From positions 1 through 64,000 of the forward strand of contig JAPMXV010000057.1 in the NCBI GenBank assembly GCA_026936335.1: 64,000 nucleotides of DNA. Reading direction: 5' to 3'. The translations under genes were made by a program, and so were the position numbers. The notes beneath the pieces were generated by a model that searched no databases, was not told where the DNA came from, and worked only from the letters and a program-made list of their open reading frames with translations. The DNA is from Mantamonas sphyraenae. Taxonomy: Eukaryota; CRuMs; Mantamonadidae. Positions 56,401-64,000 of the stretch are shown piece by piece. How positions within the stretch are numbered: position 1 is the first letter of the stretch; every line of letters starts with the position of its first letter.

Positions 56401-57045
56401 GCCGTGTCGTTCGCAGACGCTGGGACACTCTGCGGTGGCCGAGGCCAACACAGTCACAGTGCATGTGGTTGCGTTGGTGGCCGTGTCCGGCAGGTTGATA
56501 CGCAGGTAGTAGGTGGCGTCGTCGGTGTCCTTGGTGCACTCGCACGGGGACATGTCGTCGTAGTCCAGTGTGGGGCCACTGATGCTCGTCTGCATGCTGT
56601 TGTCCCGATCCAGGTTGTACCCCGAGCCGGCCGTGTCCTTGGGGCCCTCGTAGCACGTCGGCGAGGTGCCTGCCTTTTTGCAATTCGTGGCTTTTGCAAT
56701 GCGCACGTTGTCGCACGTGCCACTGCTCTTGGTCACCGTTACGGTGCCAGAAAACGGCCCTGTGTTGGGCAGATGCCAGTTGAACACACGGCCCTCGTAC
56801 CCGGTCATCGTGTACGTCACAGTGCTCCCACTGGTCAGCGTCGCCGTGTCAAAGTTGCACTCGTTTCCGGCGTACCCGCTGTTGCACTGGCATCGCTTGT
56901 CAGCCGAGCTGTACGTTCCTCGCCCATTGCACTGTGCCAGACACACGCCTGCAACAAGCAACAGCACAAGCAATACGTGTCCGATGCTCTGTTTCATGCG
57001 TGGCGAGAGTTTCGTTGGGGATGGTTTCGCGGGTTTCGCTTTCAT
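53470..57045 (-). CDS. EGF-domain multi-pass membrane protein, family not recognised
   Basis: A single exon encodes 1,191 residues. The ATG at 56997 (MKQSIGHVLLVLLLVAGVCLAQC) gives a textbook signal peptide and may be the true start. Two EGF-like modules follow (CQCNSGYAGNEC and CERHGKCVDGICKCQDGW endings), separated by a domain with paired Cys. A transmembrane helix lies near 55865-55920. The cytosolic part has helical repeats, then a Lys/Glu coiled coil and an Asp-rich stretch, and then about seven hydrophobic segments to the C-terminus. It looks like a surface receptor or channel-like protein with an extracellular adhesive head. The plus-strand frames across it are shadows. Confidence 0.8.
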   Translation of the reverse strand: MKAKPAKPSPTKLSPRMKQSIGHVLLVLLLVAGVCLAQCNGRGTYSSADKRCQCNSGYAGNECNFDTATLTSGSTVTYTMTGYEGRVFNWHLPNTGPFSGTVTVTKSSGTCDNVRIAKATNCKKAGTSPTCYEGPKDTAGSGYNLDRDNSMQTSISGPTLDYDDMSPCECTKDTDDATYYLRINLPDTATNATTCTVTVLASATAECPSVCERHGKCVDGICKCQDGWVGLGCSVNGNNTVGSAVHKSLTSVTVTSGALSMVDIATSGTNTKLSVKFDTVSDRIKLFGAYGEQPKMTFTRRLLGDGTMRVEGTCSNCQISEMVKKDTKYESTDQKLFAKTMLYLGATVDGGSVSTTGLQTSLSVTPSFEDGLGSFVDILFLLVGAACAGYYYYTLKKNPDKMKELVARLKEMGTANVMVGEHEDRMEVVQLPLRAEYRYVVHTVDLLRYLQAYLTRNHRVLPSVLEVADREEPVPVDRILRNLHVMLDMNEAQLPPCVVDDFGLPALPVHQLVLQIIDTLERVADIPAVELNEESTHASEIIQDVLLGLSGLGNKLPPLSVPVMSLKSSLTQLQLMLADTDDQYVPTINLGPGGDEETGAGSSSSSSSSSASESLLKGDKSVSVLAAFEDLVKGCGQISDEDMPWMCLPLVKDKRDPTTFSSVLQSIKGSLLLMDKKVRVRSVCAMPGGDGKIDMLELVSLVQDAFSYAEYVPGIYVRDTLILKSDDEIAADEAAKEKRAKKEEEKQEKKEKEDKKKEAQEKAKEAQEKAGEAGGDLGVDVDIDMPSADVDLPDADLDMVDVDVSVDDAGAKKAAAEVGKGAMLAQTAVLSALGFIFRMLRAMLNVGVIHGTMTTVFPTVVPSVHDLRVALTSVFSGFGDMSAAFAGAFRNINIVPLILGWNCKGSSMFLSAVLMLVGTYVFVRALREDWLLQVAIRLNQMKQRESNAQKAKAFEKLSALVETAAFVVMQTFVLFLYSMMSSAWDTNAAYAAACSDIDAFAKQLPLFVMIAGLAVAVGGNFFLFAGKATRPFEKYTGYQRMGALVAHGFLRIIMMTLGLWNAELVKSYNIKGRAYRLIEFDDDADESRHEAIISSTARSRSLFWILIPGAVVLQKVGETLSSPSPWASEELSFKMEKKVRLFKWASNLVHMFSTVLCALAPTATTASLLLLSLFPNWGFDLVVEVRGILGK

Positions 57046-57118
57046 TTCGCAGCATGACCCTCAGACATTGACACCCACTCAACCACACCCACACCCCACA
57101 GCTTGCCCCTCCCCTCCT

Positions 57119-57691
57119 TTACAACTCGCCACACTCGCTGATGACAACGTCGAGCTGGGGCTTGCTGTTGCGCACAGAGACGGCCTCCATCTTGCGGACG
57201 GTGAGCATGCCGTCGATCACCTTGCCAAAGACAACGTGCTTGCCGTCCAACCAGTCACACTTGGCACAGGTGATGAAAAACTGGCTTCCGTTTGTGTTTG
57301 CGCCACTGTTGGCCATGGAGAGCATGCCTGCGCCTGTGTGTTGCAGCTCAAAGTTCTCGTCCTCAAACTCGAGGCCGTCGTAGATGCTGTGGCCGCCCGT
57401 GCCGTCGCCGTTGGTGAAGTCACCGCCCTGAATCATAAAGTCCTTCATGATGCGATGGAAGGTGCAGCCCTTGTAACCCACAGGTTGCCCCTTGACCTTG
57501 TATTCGCCCGTGCACAGCTGTCGGAAGTTCTCGGCCGTCTTTGGCACCACGTCGGCAAACAGCTCCATCACCACCGACCCCACAAACTCGCCCCCAATCT
57601 CAATGTCAAAGAACACCACTGGGTTCTCCGCGTTCCCTGCGTTCTTGCGTGCTGCCCCAATCGTGGACGAGCCACTCGCCGCACTGCTCAT
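57119..57691 (-). CDS. PPIH: Cyclophilin H-type peptidyl-prolyl isomerase
   Basis: The protein has 190 residues from ATG 57691. It is one cyclophilin domain with the full active site: [32 protein letters not shown] and [12 protein letters not shown]. The wording [32 protein letters not shown] and the ending VVISECGEL are closest to PPIH, the U4/U6 snRNP cyclophilin. Other single-domain cyclophilins share much of this, so the orthologue call is less sure than the family. It is head-to-head with PSMF1 across 49 bp. Confidence 0.92.
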   Translation of the reverse strand: MSSAASGSSTIGAARKNAGNAENPVVFFDIEIGGEFVGSVVMELFADVVPKTAENFRQLCTGEYKVKGQPVGYKGCTFHRIMKDFMIQGGDFTNGDGTGGHSIYDGLEFEDENFELQHTGAGMLSMANSGANTNGSQFFITCAKCDWLDGKHVVFGKVIDGMLTVRKMEAVSVRNSKPQLDVVISECGEL

Positions 57692-57740
57692 CTTCCGCTG
57701 GCGTCGCCTGCGCCATCCTCTGCAACCCACGCAACCACCC

Positions 57741-59006
57741 ATGAGCACCACGACAGGCAGCAGCAACACCACTACCAACCAAGGGGAGGAGATGGACACT
57801 GAACCTGCGTCGCCGCAGCCGCAGCCGCAGCAGCAGCAGCAGCAGCAGCAGAGCGGCGGCGCGACTTGGACGGGCAAACCACTAGCCGAAATCTGGGCTG
57901 GCGCGTGCTTGCCCCTGCGCAACGCCACAGACGCCGCAGTGGCATTTGTCCACGTGCACATGCTTTCCAGCGGGTTTCGATTGCACAGCGTGGGAAAGGG
58001 CAAGAATGCGGTGCAGGCCAGCGAGGATGGTAAGCCGGAATGGGGGAGAGAAGAACACGACGACGGAAAAGGCAGCCAGCGAGCGAGTGAAACACACACA
58101 CACACAGAGGCTCACACACGCACACACTTGCCATCAGAGGTACTGCCACAGGGATGGAACGCAGACGAAGACACGTACACGTTTGTGTACAAACACCGAC
58201 GCAGTGCGCTGGAGTTTACACTGAAGTGTGTGGCCATGAACGGGCGAGTGTTTGTGCACGGCGCGTCGTCGGCACCGTCGGCCAAGTTCCACGAGCTTAC
58301 GCTGGATGTGGAGGAGCTGGTGGGGATGGACATCAGCCAGGAGGTGGTGGCTGTGGACATGGACGGCGTGTTTTCAGACAGCGAGGGGTTTGGCGAGAAG
58401 GTGCTCAGCAACTTGGCGCACCAATTCGTCCCACCCATCAACAGCAGCGGAGAGGAGGAGGACGCAGAGGGCCAAGGAGACGGACATGACGAAGGAGAGG
58501 ATGCACAACAGGCACAACAGGCACAAGAGGAGGAGGAGCAACAGCAACAACAGCAACAGCAGCAACGTCGTGGACGTGATCTGCGTGTGCCTGGTACAGG
58601 ACGACGTGGTGGTGGAGGACGACGTGCAGGCGGAGGAGGATACGATGGAATGATTGACGACACAATGCCAGGTGGGTTTAACCTGGGCATCCCAGCAGCC
58701 ATCGGTCCCGGATTCTCCACCGGAGGCAGCGCCGGTGGTGGCGGCATGTCCATCGGTCCCAACCATCCTGGGTTTGGCGACGTGTATGGAGGTGTGGGCA
58801 TGGGAAGCCGCTCGTCCAACAGCCGTCGGCGACGCAACAGCGAGGACGAAGACGAGGAGAACGTGGGTGGACTGCGTTTGCCCCGTGGGTCCGTCCCTCG
58901 CGGTGCTCGCTTTGATCCATTCATGCCTCCCGGTGCCGGGAGTGGAGGCAGTGGAGGAGGAAGCAGCTGGGGCGATGACGATCCTCCGCCTGGAATGTAC
59001 ATGTGA
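57741..59006 (+). CDS. PSMF1: Proteasome inhibitor PI31 (PSMF1)
   Basis: Exons 57741-58029 and 58138-59006 (intron 108 nt, GTAAGC ... CATCAG, phase 1) encode 385 residues. The N-terminal FP domain includes [20 protein letters not shown] and LEFTLKCV. The C-terminus [19 protein letters not shown] and final [10 protein letters not shown] match the conserved PI31 tail that enters the 20S proteasome. Between them lies a Gln/Gly/Arg-rich linker. The intron length is a multiple of three and lacks stops in this frame, so a gene finder could wrongly read through it. Confidence 0.93.
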   Translation: MSTTTGSSNTTTNQGEEMDTEPASPQPQPQQQQQQQQSGGATWTGKPLAEIWAGACLPLRNATDAAVAFVHVHMLSSGFRLHSVGKGKNAVQASEDGKPEWGREEHDDGKGSQRASETHTHTEAHTRTHLPSEVLPQGWNADEDTYTFVYKHRRSALEFTLKCVAMNGRVFVHGASSAPSAKFHELTLDVEELVGMDISQEVVAVDMDGVFSDSEGFGEKVLSNLAHQFVPPINSSGEEEDAEGQGDGHDEGEDAQQAQQAQEEEEQQQQQQQQQRRGRDLRVPGTGRRGGGGRRAGGGGYDGMIDDTMPGGFNLGIPAAIGPGFSTGGSAGGGGMSIGPNHPGFGDVYGGVGMGSRSSNSRRRRNSEDEDEENVGGLRLPRGSVPRGARFDPFMPPGAGSGGSGGGSSWGDDDPPPGMYM

Positions 59007-59018
59007 GCTGGGTGGCAC

Positions 59019-59653
59019 TCATTTCCATTCACACTTTTCGGCCAGCACAGCGGCCATGCGCTCGAGCCCCTCTGTGTCGATGTCGGTAAACGTGTTCTTG
59101 TGCGGCGAGTCGATGTCGATGATGGCCAGGACGTCCCCAGAGTCCTTGTGGAGCACGGGGACGCAAATCTCCGATTCACTGGCCGAATCACAGGCAATGT
59201 GGCCTGGAAACTCATGCACATCGTCCACACGCAGCGTGGTTTTGTCTGCTGCACATCCTCCAACCACACCCTTGCCCACTTTGATGCGGATGCATGCTGG
59301 CTTGCCCTGGAATGGACCCAGCTTCAGAACGTCGCTCCCGGCCTGGGCGATGTAGAAGCCAGCCCAGTTGACTGCAGGGAGGGGGAACGAGGGGAGTTAA
59401 CAGAGGGACGCACACACACCCACACACCCACACAATACACAATGCATATCCTACCCTTGTCTCCTGTGTCGCCATTGTGCGTCCAGTAGAGGAGCGACGC
59501 GGCGTTGGCCAGATTGGTGACCCAGTTTGTTTCGTCCTCGCAAAACTCGTGCAGTTGCTCGATGAGGTCATCGTACATTTCGGTGGTGCTGCTCTTGTTG
59601 TTTTCCCCAAAGGAGCCCACGGGGTCGTGGTGGCTGTCGTCGTCGCTGCTCAT
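59019..59653 (-). CDS. Free methionine-(R)-sulfoxide reductase (GAF domain)
   Basis: Exon 1 is 59455-59653 and exon 2 is 59019-59371, with an 83-nt intron (GTAGGA ... CTGCAG) in phase 1; the protein has 183 residues. The GAF-type fold is marked by VNWAGFYIA, LGPFQGKPACIRI, VDDVHEFPGHIACDS and SEICVPV. The enzyme reduces free Met-R-sulfoxide using cysteines. Two conserved Cys (PAC and HIAC) are present. At the third position, usually GVCG, the sequence reads GVVGGCAA, so the Cys is displaced. It is known in bacteria and unicellular eukaryotes but not animals. It converges on PSMF1 with a 12-bp gap. Confidence 0.9.
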
Positions 59654-59699
59654 TGGGAAGAGGATTCTTATGCACGTCTGGGGGCAACCAACTCCCACG

Positions 59700-62600
59700 A
59701 TGCAGGAGGAACTCAGTGAAGCTCACGAAGCGTTTGAATCCGATCCATTGGTCAACGGTGAGTAATGGGCAATTGTTGGAGGGTGGACAAGCGAACCCCC
59801 AATGGTGTGACAGGATGGCTGACACGTGCAACCTGTGATGGGTGCCTTTCCCCAACCCCCCCGCTGGTGTTGCACAGACATTGATTTGGTCGACAATGGG
59901 AACAAAATCACATTTACAGTCAATGGCGAAGCCATGGAGCTGGTTGTGAATGCGCCAGGTGAGCTGGAGACGGAGCAGGAGCAAGTTGTGCACTCAAGCC
60001 CTCTGAACAAGCACTTTCGTTAACATTTCTCGTTGCACGCCGGCACGGCACCTCGCACGCTCATCCACACAGGCATTGTGACGGCCAACTACGTGCACGA
60101 GCCATACGTGGCGACGCCATTGGTGGAAATCATCCAGGATGTGCGCAAACGTGCGTTTCGGTGTTCCCACGAATCGGCAACCCCTGGAGGATTCCCAGCG
60201 AATTCCTCACGCAGCCGTTCTTGCACACCTGCGTGTCACTCCGTGGAGGCACACGCATGCGACTGACACGCAGACACACACACACACACCCGCACACGAC
60301 GACCCGCAACACATCATACAGGATACGTGCGCAAGAACCCAGAGGCGGAGAACGGGAGCAGCAGCAGCAGCAACAACAACGGAAACAGCGCTTATCCAAA
60401 CCTGGAGAAGCCATGGAACGAGATGAAGCGACGAGAGAAGCGAAGCTGGGACGCAGAGTGTTGCGTGGTGGCATGCGAGGGATTGGATTGTTTTGCCAGT
60501 GTGCACTTTGAAGGCAATGCGCTCGGGTTCTCCCTGGCATTGGGAGGAGACAAGGGAGTGGCCCATTACAACCTGGTGCTGGAGGACTATCCAGACATGA
60601 GCATGTTGTTTATGCCCGACGGAGACACGTCGTTCTGCACCGGACGCCTGCAGGACTTTCTGCCGCCGCTGATTGCGGATTGGTGCAAGGGTGCGGGTCT
60701 GGACGTGCCTTCCCTGACAGTGCCCACGGAAGCGGACGTGGAGGTGGTGGGTGGCGCGGCCCTGGAGACGGCCGGGTTGAGCGAGCAGAGCACAGGATCG
60801 TACGTGTACAGCGACGACGATGGCGGATTCACGGACGACGACGACAGTTTGGGCTACAACGATTCGCAGGCGTACGCGGATGACGACGACGACGACATGA
60901 TGGTGGGAGGTCTGGGGTACGGGCAGGGTGCGCTGTCGAAGGAGCTGGAACGGGACATTGAAACGGTGCGCAACTTTGACTTTGGGGACAAGAGCACACA
61001 CGTGTCCATCGATCAGGACAAGATCATGGGCACGGTGGCAATCGATCTCATGCTGGATCCGTCGTTTCTGTCGGGCGACGTCGCACAGGCGTGGGGAGTC
61101 AATCTGGGGAGGCCGATTGTGGTGCGCATCACCTGCCACTCGGCGTACTACTTGGGCTCCACCATCTCCAAGAGTGCCAACATCGAATGTTATCAGTACG
61201 AGGAGGAGTTGCAGGGCAGTGTGACCAACTTTGAAAACCAGGAGGCACGCAACAAGTCGCGGCTGGAGGAGCTGCGTGAAGAGGCCGTGCGCCTGCGAGG
61301 CAACAAGCGCACACGACAGGAGTACGAAAGTGTGCAGGAAGAGGCAGACATGTTGGAGGTGGCCATCATGGAGGAACGTACGGCGTTCCTGAAGAAGCGC
61401 TTTGGGCTGAAGGAGCAGTTTGAATCGATCATGGGCGGATTCATCATGCAGTATTGGGGCGAGGATGCACACAAGCGATGCCAGGAGGAGGTGAGTGCGT
61501 GGGTGGCACATGTGAGTGGCATGGACGACGAGGCGGACGACCTGTTTGCCACGAGAATGGTGGAGCAGTTCCGAGGCACAGGTTTGCACATCGACCGCAG
61601 TGCCATGAGCAGCAGCAGCAGCAGCAGCAGTGGCAGCACCAAGAACATGTTTGGTGCTGGCAGCCAAGGCAACAAAGGCAAGGGCAAGGCGAGTGAACGT
61701 GGTGGACGCCCCAAGCTGCAACGGCAATCGTCCAAGAGCCTGGAGGAACTGGATATGAAGGAGGTTGCACAGCTGTCGGAAATGGGCTATGACGAAGAGG
61801 TGGCCATGGCGGCGTTGCGCCTGTGTGACTCTGTGGAGGAGGCGACGACACTGTTGCTGGAGCGGCCGGAGGATGCCATTGCCCTTGTAAACGAGAACTT
61901 GAAGAAGCAGAGCGGAAAGGGAAAGAAGAAGGGCCGCACGGGCATTTCGGGCTTCTTTTCGGGTATCTTTGGTGAGAATGCGCTGGATGAGGACGCGGAT
62001 GTGGAGGATGTGGACGGTGGAGATCTGGACGACGGAGCGTCTGTGAGCGACGGCGGCTGCTTCCTGACGGACATTCTGTTGTATGCATACGCACGATTGC
62101 CGACGATTTCGGACCATTGTGTGATTTGCGACCGGAAGCATCTGTTCCAGAACGGGTCGATGCTGAAGCCGAGCGTGTGTACGCGAGAGCTGTGCTTCTT
62201 TGCGTACCAGCAGTTGGGTGTGATGAAGAGTGCGGCGGACCTTGTGGCGAGTGGCGCAGAGGTTGTGGATCTGCTGGTGAACATGGCACGTGCGGCAGCA
62301 CTGAGCCCGCGCTCAGAGATGATCTTTGATCCGTACCCGACGATTGCGGACAAGGACAACCCGGAGAAGCTTGCGTTTGATCCGAAGAAGAAGGACATGG
62401 CGAAGCTGAAGAAGCTGTTTCAAGACTTCCCGCCGGTGAAGGAGATTGTGAGTGCCAACGACAAGTCGGACATGGAGCGACGTAGCAACCAATTGTCGCC
62501 GTACGTGTTTTCCATGCTGGGCTGGATCCTGTCGAGCAACCGCTCGCACATTGTGCGACTGGACGAAGAGTTGCATCTGCCGACAATGGGTACGCCGCAT

Positions 62601-63128
62601 CAGTTCCTTCTGATGAGCAGTCCGCCAGAGAAGGAGGCCAAGTTTCGGGAGTTGAAGAAGAAATACGGATCGTACTTTGCGTTCCACGGCTCGCCCGTGG
62701 AGAACTGGCACTCCATCATGCGTCACGGTCTGCGCAATGCGTCGGGTACGAAGCTGCAGTTGCATGGCACTGCACACGGCCACGGGGTGTACTTGTCGAC
62801 CATGGCATCGACCTCGTTGAGCTACTCGCGCATCTACAACAGTGGAGGCGGACGCAACACAGGCAAGGGCAAGGACGAGGAACACTACATCGACACGACG
62901 ACGGCCAACTGCCTGGCCATGTGTGAGGTGGCCGACAAGACAGGGAGTATCCGCAAGGATGGGTCGATCCATGTGGCACAGGACGCCGACCTGGTGGTCA
63001 CTCGTTTCTTCTTTGTGTACGACAGCAAAACACCCTTGGGCAATGCGCAGAGTGCAGACACGACGTCGAGTGCGTTCAAGGCGGAGATTGAAAACGCGAT
63101 GAAGCTGCGGGCAGCGAGCACAGAATGA
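59700..63128 (+). CDS. PARP6/PARP8-like ADP-ribosyltransferase with UBC-like N-terminus and UBA domain
   Basis: Four exons, 59700-59757, 59878-59958, 60073-60150 and 60322-63128, all phase 1 with GTGAGT, GTGAGC or GTGCGT donors, encode 1,007 residues. The N-terminal part has UBC/RWD-like stretches as in PARP6/8 (WGVNLGRPIVVRITCHSAYYL). A coiled coil and a poly-Ser stretch precede a UBA domain (61756-61910, LSEMGYDEEVAMAALRLC). The catalytic domain has the NAD-site His in FAFHGSPVENWHSIMRHGLRN, then GTAHGHGVYLS with Tyr, and RFFFVYDS; the glutamate of poly-ADP-ribosylating PARPs is absent, suggesting mono-ADP-ribosylation. A Cys-rich segment (CVICDRKH) lies between. Confidence 0.9.
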
Positions 63129-63227
63129 GGAGGGGACGATGGTTGTCATGCGTGGTGGAATGAAAGGGATTGGACGTTGGGCGTAGGGCGTTGGTTGGGA
63201 ATTGGGAGGAAAAGAGGGAGAGAGGAA

Positions 63228-64000
63228 ATGGAGACATTGGACGTGAGCCAAAGTCGCGAACGCCAAAGCACCGGAATTTTGCAAATGAGCCTTGTGGAGC
63301 AACCGATGAACGATTCGACCGCCGCGACGGAGGAGCCTGTGCAGCAGGAGACGGTGGAGACGAGCGTGGAAAGCAGCAGCAGCAGCGGAAGCAGCGCGAA
63401 CGGAGGAGGAGGAGGAGGAAACGGAGGTGGATCGGAGGGTCAGACGGAGGGCGAGAACGGGAAGGGCTCGCAGGGAGAGGAGGGCAACCAACAGAAGGGA
63501 GAGAAGCAGGAGGGAGGCAAGAACGGAAAGAAGAACAAGGCTCGCAAGCGCAAGGACGACCTGAACCTGGATGGCCTGAGTTTGGAGGAGATTCAGAAAC
63601 GCCGAGCCGACTTGCCGATGCTGGTGAAGCCGGATGAGCGCCAGTTCAAGGCGGAGGTGGCAGACATCAACGAGAAGATTGCAGATGCGCAGCGACAGCT
63701 GGTAGGTGCAGAGGATGGGCAGGAAGTGGGCACAGAGGGATGTGTGTGCAGGGCGTGGGGGGTGAAAAGAGAGGGCGTGCATGGAGGGCCCGAAAAAACT
63801 GACGCCGAAACGCCGAAACCACCGGGGGCCGCGGGGCTTTTCTTTGCAGAACGAAATCCAGGACACGCTGCGTGAGAAGGACCTGCTGAAGCAGCAGGTG
63901 TTTGGCGAGGCGGAGGGAGTGCGTGCGGCGCTGGAGGAGCTGCGGGCTCAGGTGACGGCCAAGTTCCAGCAGAAGAAGAAGCTGCAGGGGATTTTGGACG
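63228..64000 (+). CDS. BFR1-like coiled-coil protein, 5' part
   Basis: Exon 1 starts at ATG 63228 (63285 and 63309 are alternatives) and ends at 63701 (GTAGGT). Exon 2 begins at 63850 after TTTGCAG and runs off the window. A low-complexity Ser/Gly/Glu/Lys region leads into KPDERQFKAEVADINEKIAD and, after splicing, NEIQDTLREKDLLKQQV, a charged coiled coil. The KPD-x-x-x-F-x-x-E start and heptads recall yeast Bfr1, which associates with polysomes and mRNPs. Only part of the coiled coil is visible, so the family call is tentative. Confidence 0.6.

Noticed and set aside
57500-57740. Upstream extension of the PI31 frame to 57492
   Set aside because: That part overlaps the cyclophilin H coding region on the other strand; the ATG at 57741 lies just outside it.
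60207-62141. 644-residue minus-strand frame
   Set aside because: It is antisense to the PARP gene, crossing its third intron, with no recognisable sequence.

Overview
The window is the left end of a chromosome from a GC-rich, gene-dense unicellular eukaryote. It opens with a run of CCCTAA telomere repeats. Genes follow on both strands, often only 7 to 100 bp apart, and many are interrupted by short GT-AG introns (about 64 to 320 nt). Donors mostly read GTACGT, GTAGGT, GTAAGC or GTGNGT. The gene set points to a heterotrophic, probably flagellated protist: TAF1B, POLD4, tandem-WD coronin-7, LRRC9, an NCX exchanger with Calx-beta domains, PARP6/8-like, PI31, and free methionine-R-sulfoxide reductase. 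The species cannot be fixed from the sequence alone. I saw no tRNA, rRNA or CRISPR array.

Region 1 (1-4025) is the telomere plus a subtelomeric gene that starts about 280 bp from the last repeat. It encodes four related copies of an unrecognised module. Region 2 (4157-42037) is ordinary, very compact chromosome: two multi-pass membrane proteins, a Rieske protein head-to-head with COQ3, a mitochondrial-type ferredoxin, a SET-domain methyltransferase overlapping TAF1B by 4 nt, LRRC9, a Na+/Ca2+ exchanger, a hotdog thioesterase, a UIM-like protein with a possible cysteine-peptidase domain, a large Kelch/VWD cell-surface protein, the helicase DDX10/Dbp4 head-to-head with POLD4, an acidic nuclear-type protein, coronin-7 and a PH/FYVE-like protein.

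Region 3 (about 42035-50204) looks like an 8.1 kb mobile insertion. A 14-bp sequence, TGAATGGAAACCAG, is directly repeated at its two ends. The left copy contains the stop codon of the PH/FYVE gene. Inside, all in one direction, are a Tc1/mariner-type DD34E transposase, a large reading frame whose start carries a USP-like (C19) cysteine-peptidase signature, and a Fanzor/TnpB-like RuvC nuclease with a terminal zinc ribbon. The peptidase and nuclease frames meet at a -1 frame change (or a weak intron) near 47.4 kb, so they may be one protein of about 2,000 residues, two proteins, or a damaged gene. This element is the main candidate for an undescribed system. It also holds a short antisense fragment resembling the subtelomeric gene of Region 1.

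Region 4 (50226-64000) returns to compact chromosome: a disordered acidic protein, an EGF-domain multi-pass membrane protein, cyclophilin H head-to-head with PI31 (PSMF1), a GAF-type methionine sulfoxide reductase, a PARP6/8-like ADP-ribosyltransferase with a UBA domain, and the 5' part of a BFR1-like coiled-coil gene cut by the window edge. The exon models below come from reading frames, splice consensus and phase. No transcript evidence was available.
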